Part shown: in pieces, positions 1-8,478 of the stretch | How positions within the stretch are numbered: the first letter of the stretch is position 1 | Layout: the number at the start of each line of letters is the position of its first letter | NCBI GenBank assembly: GCA_027596195.1 | Contig: JADGJG010000599.1 | Span: 1-15,880, forward strand | Source: Podochytrium sp. JEL0797 | Lineage: Eukaryota > Chytridiomycota > Chytridiomycetes > Chytridiales > Chytriomycetaceae | Length of the DNA stretch: 15,880 nucleotides | Reading direction: 5' to 3' | Notes under the pieces: model-generated | What the model was told of the DNA's origin: nothing | Database searches by the model: none | The model's input: the letters and a program-made list of their open reading frames with translations, nothing else | Position numbers and translations under genes: made by a program

Positions 1-3000
1 ACATGGTCCGTTCAAAATCTAAATAACAAGAGCGTCAACCATCCCATTCTCCCTCCCTCCACAAATCACACAAAATGCAAAACTCACATTATGAACCGAC
101 AACACCCCCCCCTCCCCCCCACCCCCCTCCACAACCCTCCTCACCCCACTCTCCTCCAAAACCCCAAACCGCACCCCCAAACACCTCCTCCCCTCCCCAA
201 CCAACCTTCCCACACCCTTCCCCCAAACCTCCCAACTGAATTCAAACGCTCCCTCCCGCATGACCATTACGCAGAGCGATACACGCGTGGTGGAGTTGTG
301 CGTGGGTATGAGACGACGCGACGGGGAGGGGAGACGGATCGGTGTGTGGATTGAGAGGCGGCGGGTGAATTCGCCGAGGGAAGGGGTTTGGGTGATGAGG
401 AGGGGGAGGGTGTGGTGGGGGTAGAAAGTGGAGAGGAGGTGCTGAGATTCCATGTGAGACGCGGGAACGTGGATTGAGGATGCAAGATTGGTCGGGAGTT
501 GTTCTGCAAAAACCAAAAAATGAACAGATCAGAAAAAATCGCGGTTTTCCCAAAAGAGGCTACAAAACTCACCAACAACCGCACTCAACCTCCTCAAAAC
601 CCTCACCCCCCACACCACAACAGCAAACCCCCTCCCACCTTCCCACTCCCCCTCCCTCACATCCCTCACCCCAACAACCACACACCCTTCCACCCCACCC
701 ACCACCTCCATCGCCCCCGCCAACTCCCTCACTCCACCCTTCACTACAACAACACACAACCCACCCTTCATGGGGGACACTAAACTCGCGGCGATTCCGC
801 CGACATGGCGGGGTACAGTTTCGGGGTCCTCTGGAGCCGTGAGCGCGTCAAGAGGACAACGTGGGGTCGGGAGGGTGAGGTCCGAGTCGCGGAAGAGGAG
901 GGAAAGCAACGCGTGTGTTTGTTGTGGGGTCTGTGATGCAAACACGGTACACTCCTCCACACCATCATCGCTGAGACTTTGACGCACAGAATCTAACAAA
1001 CACAAATCAGCCATCGACAGCCCCACAAACCCAAAAAACAAAACTCACCACAAACACCCTCAACCCCCTCCCCAACACCAACACCCCAACAAACAAAACA
1101 CCACCACCCCCCCTTCATCTCCCCCACTTTCTCCTCCCACCCCGCCCCAAACCCTCCACCAACACACCACTCCGCAACCTCCCTCCCAACCCCCTCCTCG
1201 CCTACACCGCGCACCCCAATCACCTCCCACGCCTCCACAAGCGCACGTAGGAGTCGCACCCCGCCTTCAGGTCTCACAAGCACACAAGAAACCCGCGCCT
1301 CCTCCGCCCCCACAAACGCCGTCCCCCGCGTCGCAATGCGGTGGAGACACCGCGTAACATCCATCGAGGACGCCGGATGCTGTCGACCCCCCATCGAGAA
1401 CGAAAAGACACGCTGTTGAGGCTTGTTCGCCGTGTTGTGTTTCGATACGACTGTTTCGAGACGTTGGAGGCCAAAGCGTGGCGTGAGTGGGACAGCGGTT
1501 CGGGTTTTGCGGAGATGCAAATGGAGGGAGGTGGGTGGTGGTGGGGTATCTGTTGAATCGCGGTGGCGGGGGAAGGTGGCTGTGTGGGGGGGTGGGCCGT
1601 CCGGTTTTCTAAATGTGCGCAAGATGTAAGTGACACCGCAACAAAAAAAAGGTTGAATTGGGGGGGACTTCAATGCAAAAGTGCTTTTCGAGAGTTGGAA
1701 AAAAAAAGAATCACACCTATACGCGTTATGGATCTCGTACCCCAACTTCTTGACCTCATCCATCAAATCCGGATACGCGCTCACAGGAACACTTCCGGAC
1801 ACAACGAGACGCTGCCATTCAGGTATCGTGGTGGGTCTGGCCGTTGGCGAAGCAGTAACCGCCGACACGCCACCGCTGACGCACGGGGTTGGACGGGGTG
1901 GTGCTGGTGCAGCGTTAGCAGCGCGGGGTGGGTGGGTGCGTGGTGTAGTGGTGGGTTCGGGTACTGTAGGTGTGATGGTGCGGGAGGGTGGTACGGCGAA
2001 TAAGGTTGAGAGTTGGGCTTTGACGTGGGAAATGGTTGTGGATACGAGTGGGTTTGAGGATGCAAGTGGGGTTGTTGTGATGGTGGGAGAGAGGAGGGCG
2101 GGTGTCCATTCGGTGGTTGGAGTGATAGTGGAGTATTCCAATGTGATTGGAGCGCGGGAATCAAGCGGGGAAGCGGCGGGACATGCGGGGGGGATATCTG
2201 TGTTTCGAAGGTTGCGTGAGAAACACGAGAGCGAGCAAAAGAAGAAGGAAAGGAAATTACCAGATACAGAATCAACCACATCACGTTCCTCTTCACTCTC
2301 AGAAGACTCGTCCTCATCCGATTCAACACCTCTCACGCTACCACCAACACGTGCAGCCCCCGCGTTTCTCACAAACTTGCCACTCCCACGCTTCTTCTTC
2401 TTGCCTTTTCCCTTCTTCCCGGCCACCCGACGCGTTTCACGTTGTCCAGTCGCCTCGTCCACCACATCAGGCTCCACAGACGCCACCTGCACAACAATAT
2501 CAACCTGAGCTGCACCTCTGAAATGGTTGCTCACCAAAGGGTCTATCACAACCGCCGAATCAAGCGTCTGAACATCCCCATCCCCCACACTACCAGAACC
2601 AGCGCCTCCCTTCTTCTTCTTCTTCTTGTTCTTCTTCTTCTTTGCGCCGCTTGAATCCACAGTCGCAGCAGCAGGAGACTCCATACCAGCCGAATCAGAC
2701 GCCACCGCCTCCGCCATAACCGCCCCCGTCGTAGTCGCCGAAGGAACCACGAGATGCAAGAACGAAGGATACCCCTCAAACAAGGACACGAACCGTTCGT
2801 GTTGCTGCTGCAGCATCTCGACCTCATCCTCCACAACAGGGCCGGCACCACCCGCTTCTTCACCAGCCACGGTCCCAGCACCAGCCTTCTTCTTCTTCTT
2901 GTTCTTCTTCTTCTTCTTCCTCCGCTTGGACGTAGAATCCTCCCCAACAACTGCCGAAATCGAATCCGCATCACTCGCCCCGCCACTCACAAACTCGACC

Positions 3001-4151
3001 GCATCCACATCGTCGGCAAACCCACCAACACACTCATTCACCAGCGTATTCGAACTCACTCCAGGGACAACCCCGCCCTTCGCACCACGACGATTCAGAA
3101 TCCACTCTTCCTCCTCTTCATCCGAATCACCCGGTTTGTACATCTTGGCAGCAGTCGTGGAAGAACGTGAAAAGAGCGACGCGAGAGTGTGTTTGGCGCG
3201 TGGGACGGGTTGTGGGAGTGTTGTTGCAGAAATGAGGTGGTGGTGAAAGAGTCCCGATTCGGCGGCATCGTATTCGTCCTGCGGTTCACCGGCTTCGTCG
3301 CGGGTGTTGACGCCGCCAAAATCGAATCCATCGTCGAACCCGAACCCTGCGTCACCACGACCTGAGGCCAATAATCTTTCCACCTCGACCTCCAACGCTT
3401 CCGCCTCTGAACTGCGGTGATTCGAGGGATTGACGGCGCGAAAGGCGGCTGTGATTCTCGGGTCCACGGTGGAGGATGTGGAAGTTTTTGAATCAAAAGG
3501 TTTCGAGGAGGGGTCCTTCTTTTTGACGGCTGAGGTGGATTTGGAGGCGGGATGGTATCTGGGTGTAGTGGTGACGGGAGAAGCAGCAGCATCGGTCACG
3601 AGCAAATCGTCACGCGTGGTTGTCCCGGTTGAAAACAAGGCGGAATAAACCTGGGTGGAGGCGTGGGAAAACGAGAGCGGTTCTTCCGCGGGAAGACCGA
3701 GAAGAAGGTCGATGGGTTTGAGCGGGATGGACTTTTTTTGCTTCAACGGGTCCGTGGCCATTGGAGTGGTGTCTGATTCAAAGAGGGTGGAAGTGGAGTG
3801 CGAGAAGCTCGTGTGTTGCTCGTCTTCTTCGTCTTCGTCCTCTGAGGAACTCTTGTCGGAATCGATTTGGTTGGTCAGGCGGTGAATCAAGGCGTCGATG
3901 CGTTCCTCAGATAGCGTCTCTAGGGACGGGTTGAGCGGGGCCTCCTGGTTGGCCGCAAACTCGCTGTGGACACGTTGGAGAGTTGCGAGGAACGCGGAGT
4001 CAAGGGAGGAGGAGGAGGAAGCCAGGGCAAGGCCGTGCTGGAGGAGCGGAAGGGTTTCACTTGGTTGGGGTTGGTCGTGTTGTTGTTGGGTTTCTTGTTG
4101 TTGCTGGCGCAAGGAGGGCGGGGCCTTCTTGGTCCGAACTGCGCTGCGCAT
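1..4151 (-). CDS. Large uncharacterised multi-exon protein, lysine- and acid-rich, 3' end beyond the left edge
   Basis: Exons I infer, in transcription order: 4151-2261, 2197-1717, 1608-1049, 992-573, 503-88, 18-1 (continuing off the window). They sum to 3786 nt, an exact multiple of three, and the frame stays open across all five junctions. Introns are 63, 108, 56, 69 and 69 nt, with donors GTAATT, GTGTGA and three GTGAGT, and acceptors ending CAG or TAG. The start is the ATG at 4151 in an AAAATG context; only non-ATG codons extend the frame upstream. The protein begins MRSAVRTKKAPPSLRQQQQ. It has a Gln-rich start, an acidic SSEDEDEEDE stretch near residue 100, and three lysine tracts near residues 408-421, 502-514 and 576-590, flanked by Ser/Asp/Glu-rich segments, which look like nuclear or nucleolar targeting signals. 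The C-terminal half (exons 2-5) is Pro/Thr-rich, then Gly/Val-rich. I recognise no catalytic motif or named domain and assign no function. The gene structure is well supported; the product is unknown. Confidence 0.72.
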
Positions 4152-5166
4152 TTTCAGTGAAAATCTTTGGAGATCCACACACCAAAAAAAACAAACCGGT
4201 TTCTGTTTCTCGCGTTTCAACACTTCACCCTTGCTTTGAAGATACAGTGTCAACTGCTACGCACACAGCGCAAGCCTCTTTTTTCTTAGATCCCCAGACA
4301 CCAAGGGGAACCAGGAAACCATCGGGTCTGTTACTCACAAAGTGAGGAAGAGAAATGGAAGGATGCATCATCATCATTTTCGAAGGTTAAGGAAATCAAG
4401 GAAGAAGTTAAGGAAGCGGCGCAAACCTACCGAACAATGCTTCCAAGATCCTTTCAGAACCATTTTGGTTAATCGGAAAACAAACGAAAAATCAAGGTCA
4501 GCAAAGACTGCACTCCCCAAGCAGCCATCCTGCAGCACCCCTGACTTCCGACATGCACCTCCTATTGGATCCGGAGATGGCGGCTGGAAAGGAGGAACGA
4601 AACCTCACGCAGTTGCGAGGGGAATGCTTTGACTCGGTGGCCGGGACTTTCCTTCTGCGCTTCCCACCTCGTCTCCTGGTCCTTTATTTGCTGACTCCTT
4701 TGCATTGATCTACAGAACCCCCTGTGTGGTTTCGCTGTCATCACCACTGCAATCCAACAACGAAACAAGTTTCTTGTCAGGTTTACCGCCGTTGTTCGCT
4801 CCGTTCTTCAGCGCCATTTCATACTCAATCGACCCTTTCTACAGCCACTCCGTTTCTAAAACAACCTCACTTCTTCGCTTCGACCCTCCCCTTCTGTTTT
4901 TGTTTGGAAACCCTCAAATTTCGCCTCCGCCACTCCCTTTTCTTAGCACACGCACACACACACTTTAGTTTACCCTCCCCAGTTTTGACGAGGTTTTTAC
5001 TCCCTCTTTTCATTCCAGTGTGTGTGATTGTGTTTTTTTGTTTTTGGCGCACCGTACATTTGTTCACCCCGTATTCTTCACTCGCTCCCATGTTCCACCC
5101 TCCCCGTTCAACACACTTCCTCCATCCATCCCACTCCCCTCCTTCCTCACACCACCACTTCAGCAC
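4152..5166. promoter_or_regulatory. Divergent intergenic region between the large minus-strand gene and the Mrn1-like gene
   Basis: This 1015-nt stretch separates two head-to-head start codons and must hold both promoters. I see no convincing gene in it; short open frames around 4342-4632 and 4705-5166 look like chance. An inverted CCAAT box (ATTGG) lies at 4564-4568. From about 4840 to 5163 the plus strand is strongly pyrimidine-rich and includes an alternating CA stretch near 4950-4963. It ends in a polypyrimidine tract and CAG (about 5161-5163) only 3 nt before the ATG, which could be the acceptor of a 5'-leader intron. Transcription start sites cannot be placed from sequence alone. Confidence 0.5.
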
Positions 5167-6252
5167 ATGGCCATGAAACGCAGGAACAGCGACGACACAT
5201 CAAGCAACGACATGAGCAGCGTGCACCAACACCAGCAAAACCAGGAACCGCCGATTCAGCAGTACAACCCGAACGGAAATAACCCGAAACGCGTGCGTAT
5301 GGGGATGGCGGATGGAATCGGGCTTCCGCCGAACCCGATGCGGATGCATCATCAGCAACAGTACCAGCTGCACCCGCAGCAACGGCATGGGATGATGGGA
5401 AGCGGTGGTGGCGGGTTTATGGGTGGGTTTGGGGGACATCCTCAACAACAGCCACAATTCATGTTTGGTGGGCCTGGCGGTGGTGGTGGAGGGTTCGCGC
5501 CAATGCAAGGAATGGGATTCCAACCCATGATGATGCACCCCCACTTTCAGCAACAACCCATGTTTGGCACCCCCATGTTCAACCTCAATCTTCTCATGGG
5601 AGGCATGTCAGGGAAATTCCCCCCCGCCACCGCACCCACACCCATCCGTACAATCTACATCGGAAACCTCCCACCCGACATCACACCCGAAGACCTCCTG
5701 AACCTCGTGCACTACGGCCCCATCGAGTCGCTCAAGATTGTGTTGGAGAAGCGGTGTGCGTTCTTGTCGTTTGTAGAGGCTGGTGCGGCAGTCGCGTTTT
5801 GGAACGAGTTTGAGGGCAAGAAGGTGACGATGGGGGAGTCGGAGGTGAAATTTGGGTGGGGGAAGGAGGGAAAGGAGTTGGGGTATATTTTGAATGGTTT
5901 GTTCCTCCTTTTTTGTTTGTTGCAAGTGCTTTGGGGGGTTCTGAATACGCGTCGATTTTTTTTTTGGTTAGAGGTAACAAACGGCGCATCCCGTAACATC
6001 TACATTGGCCATTGCGACGCCTCCATCACGGAAGCGTACCTCCGACAAGAGCTCGAACCTTTCGGACCTATTGACCAAATCCGGATCCTTCCTGAGAAAC
6101 ATATCGCGTTTGTGCATTTGTGTTCTGTTTCGGCTGCATTGAAGGCTGTGGCGGTGTTGAGGGTGAAGGAGGGGTGGGAGGGGAGGAAGGTTGCGTTTGG
6201 GAAGGATCGGTGTGGGAGTTTGGTGGGTGGGGAGAGGGGGGTAGGGGTGGGT

Positions 6253-6283
<31 letters not shown>

Positions 6284-6300
6284 CGGGGGGGGTGGGGTGG

Positions 6301-6345
<45 letters not shown>

Positions 6346-7276
6346 GGGGGGGGGGGGGGTGGGGGGGCTGGGGGGGAGGAATGGGACAGATGGGCGGGAT
6401 ATCATCAATGGGAGGGATGGCACAGATGGGCGGGATGGGACCTGGGCCAATGGGTGGGATGGGTCCCGGATCGATGAGTGGGATGGGTCCTGGGCCGATG
6501 GGAGGGATGATGGGAGGAATGATGGGTGGAATGATGGGAGGAAACCCCATGATGGGTGGCGATACGCAGAGAACGCTGTATATCGGTGGTTTGCACCCTG
6601 ATGCAACACCCAAGGACATTTGTGACGTATGGGTCCCACTTTCCTTTTTCCTTCGTGATGAGAGAGACTGAACAGTGTGCTTTTGGGTTTCAACAGGTGC
6701 TGCGCGGCGGGTTGGTCCAAAAAGTCAATTTCCTGTCGGAAAAGAACACGGCGTTTGTCACCTTTATTGACCCCTCCGCGGCTGTTGCGCTGTACTTGCG
6801 CGGGAGCAACGAGGGAATCGTGATCAAGGGGAAACGCGTCAAGATTGGGTGGGGCAAGCCTGCGCCCGTGGTTCCGAGCTCTGTGTGGAATGCGGTACAG
6901 AAGGGTGGGTCGCGGAATGTTTGTGAGTTGGCTTTTTAACTCGACAACGTTGAAAGGAAAAATAACACACACACTCTCAACAGACATTGGACCTCTCGAC
7001 CCCGAAATGACGGAACCCACCCTCCACGCCGACTTTTCGACCTTTGGCGAAATCGAACTTATCCACATGGTGCCTGAAAAGAAAATCGCGTTTGTGAGTT
7101 TCACCGACATTGCGTCGGCCATCAAGGTTGTGGAAGGCGGCGAATTGCAGCAAGCGTTTCCCGTGTATGCACCGATGCGCGTGAATTATGGGAAGGATCG
7201 GTGTGCGAATGTGTTGAGGGCTTCGAGGGGGGCGATGATGATGCAGATTGAGGCGATGGAGCATTCTTTTTATTGA
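5167..7276 (+). CDS. Mrn1/Nrd1-like RNA-binding protein, four RRMs (complete copy)
   Basis: Family role (known): Mrn1/Nrd1-type proteins bind mRNAs and act post-transcriptionally in differentiation and cell-wall programmes. Exons inferred: 5167-5896, 5972-6626, 6697-6922, 6984-7276; introns 75, 70 and 61 nt. The start MAMKRRNSDD follows a pyrimidine-rich leader. A Gln/Met/Gly-rich N-terminus precedes RRM1 (residues about 161-233, RTIYIGNLPPDITPEDL to FGWGK). RRM2 (about 252-325) begins RNIYIGHC and ends FGKDRCG. A Gly then Met-Gly-rich linker follows, then RRM3 (RTLYIGGLHPDATPKD to IGWGK) and RRM4 (NVYIGPLDPEMTE to NYGKDRC). The alternating WGK and GKDRC endings and the GASRN/GGSRN linkers are typical of this family. 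The first intron (donor GTTTGT) is less canonical, but removing it makes the RRM1-RRM2 linker match the RRM3-RRM4 linker in length. Odd: the frame entering the poly-G run and the frame leaving it differ by one base, so the run length is probably wrong as written, or the gene is shifted. The terminal part lies in duplicated unit A. Confidence 0.85.
6253..6376 (+). repeat. Near-pure poly-G stretch inside the Mrn1-like linker
   Basis: Uninterrupted G runs of 31 (6253-6283) and 43 (6302-6344), plus shorter runs of 14, 7 and 7, are broken only by single or paired C/T bases. It encodes poly-glycine in the RRM2-RRM3 linker and has very high G-quadruplex potential on the coding strand. The left boundary of the 4.76 kb tandem duplication lies inside it, at 6360. 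Homopolymers this long are hard to sequence, so the exact length should not be trusted. Confidence 0.9.
6378..6560 (+). repeat. Met-Gly codon repeat in the Mrn1-like linker, copy A
   Basis: Degenerate in-frame repeats of ATGGGCGGGATGGGA-like units encode MGGM and GPGPMGGM motifs just before RRM3. Copy B (about 11133-11324) is 9 nt longer, having gained a GAMGG-like segment and an extra Gly. This is a length-variable but frame-preserving repeat. Confidence 0.8.
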
Positions 7277-7535
7277 GGGGGTGCATTATGCGTTGGGTGA
7301 GTGTGGAGGTTGGTGGAAGTCAGTACAAAAAATAATTTTTCTTTATACCTCAATCATAATTATACAGTAGTGATTGACTTCACATCTTCCCTTTAGCTGT
7401 CATCACAGACCGGCAATCTCTCCGCATTTCAACGCACCCAATGCGCGATCGAATCACATTAGATATCAAGGGGCTCGACGAGCTGATGTTGAATCGCAGG
7501 GATTCCTCACCCGTCACGGATTGAAAGTTGCATTC
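7277..7535 (+). other. Mrn1-like 3' flank and upstream part of the EF-hand relic
   Basis: An AT-rich stretch near 7326-7370 is the likely 3'-UTR and polyadenylation zone of the Mrn1-like gene. A TTTAG acceptor-like site at 7392-7396 could end a leader intron of the next gene. The frame leading into the EF-hand exon is open from 7374 but has no ATG until 7536. The stretch 7441-7616 is identical in unit B (12205-12380), although it is largely noncoding by my model. Confidence 0.4.
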
Positions 7536-8043
7536 ATGGGATTTATTTGGGTTCAAGCCGTCAAAGGTGTGCCTCACAATGAGTTGAATAAATACGCATT
7601 CAACAGTTTGAGATTGAACAGATTGACCGGAGGTTCAGTTTGGAACGCGGAGGTCCGTTTTGGTTTTTTGACATGCCTTCTTGTTTCGTTCCTAATCGAC
7701 TCAATTGTGAAAGATTAGAACTGACTGAACTCGCGTTCCTTGAAATCATGGTCCCGCGATTAAGCCTCCTCGACTCGGATGACATGATTCGCCAAATGTT
7801 TGTGTCGCTGGACATCCAAGGTTGAAACAACCCACTCCCCCCCCCCCTCGATCAACTGGACTCACAACCACAAAACAGGAAACGGATTCATCACCCTGCA
7901 CAACCTCAAAACCGCAATTTAAAAAGTCTCACCCACCGTATCCCCGGGAAGTCGAAGAATACTTTGCAGAGGTGGACACGAATCGCGATGGCAAGGTTGG
8001 GTTTCGCGAGTTTCATCAGGTTGTGAGCGCAGCTCTGGGGTGA
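7536..8043 (+). pseudogene. EF-hand protein resembling the C-terminus of CDPK-type kinases, frameshifted (copy A)
   Basis: Exons inferred: 7536-7632 (start uncertain), 7719-7820, 7879-8043; introns 86 nt (GTTCAG donor, CTAAT branch-like motif) and 58 nt. The first part (NELNKYAFNSLRLNRL, then LAFLEIMVPRLS, then DDMIRQMFVSLD) resembles the FNRLKKLAL...I..LSEEEI...F...D segment before the first EF-hand in CDPK-like proteins. EF-hand 1 (DIQGNGFITLHN) is degenerate: the last loop residue is Asn, not Glu. EF-hand 2 (DTNRDGKVGFRE) is canonical. Between them the frame meets TAA (in GCAATTTAAAAAG, about 7915-7927), and the second EF-hand continues in the +1 frame. Unit B has the same break. No kinase domain lies upstream, since the preceding gene ends at 7276. 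It could be a relic, a gene using +1 frameshifting, or a gene with an exon I missed. Confidence 0.55.
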
Positions 8044-8478
8044 TTTTTGGAACCAAGCTTGGATCCGGTTTTTTTTCTTTTTTCCAAAAACCTTTGTTTT
8101 GGTGCGTATTTCGTCTTCTTGTGCGCAGCTCGCTCTCTTGCTTCGTTTCACATGGGGGTCGTTATGCCGGATCCGGATCGGGATGCTACTTGCAGGGAAT
8201 CAGGGGATCGGACCGAATCGAGGACGTTCCAGGAGTGGACCCAGGTTGGGGGGACCGGCGGATCGGATGCGCAGCCAGGATACCGTTGAATTTGTTTCAA
8301 ACCATCCGGACCGGGATCCTATCTTGCGATGGAATCACAAGAGAGGAGGGATCGCATCGAGCCAGCAACCGAAACCTCGGATACCTTGGCTTGTGCTCGG
8401 ATCTTCCCCGTGCTTGACTCTCTTTCCGACCCAAAAAAAACTGACCCCACTCTCTCTTTCCCAACAGTGATTTGGTGA
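8044..8478 (+). promoter_or_regulatory. Promoter/leader of the Gbp2/Hrb1-like gene, copy A
   Basis: I see no gene in these 435 nt. They carry a dense set of GGATC/CGGAT motifs (for example 8061-8067, 8168-8179, 8204-8211, 8259-8268, 8313-8319, 8348-8354, 8398-8403). A GTGCGT donor-like site lies at 8102. An ACTGACC branch-like motif is followed by a CT-rich tract ending CAACAG at 8467, 11 nt before the ATG. Together these suggest a 5'-leader intron of about 366 nt. The same arrangement is kept in unit B. Confidence 0.5.

Noticed and set aside
4342..4632. Short plus-strand open frame rich in Arg/Lys in the divergent intergenic region
   Set aside because: No homology I recognise, no splice or codon support, and it lies in the likely promoter zone.
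6253..6376. Poly-G tract as a telomere or telomere-like repeat
   Set aside because: It has no T/A-containing period such as TTAGGG and is embedded in the coding linker between RRM2 and RRM3.
5968..7125. Long minus-strand proline/histidine-rich frames opposite the Mrn1-like gene
   Set aside because: They are the complement of the Gly/Met-rich linker and poly-G tract; no domain, and they contradict the clear RRMs on the plus strand.
7837..7847. C11 run in the EF-hand intron as a cause of the frameshift
   Set aside because: It is inside the intron and of equal length in both copies; the frame break lies downstream in the exon.
8040..8470. Overlapping plus-strand open frames in the leader of the four-RRM gene (and the same at 12795-13222)
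   Set aside because: Three frames are open at once with no known domain; more likely leader or promoter DNA.
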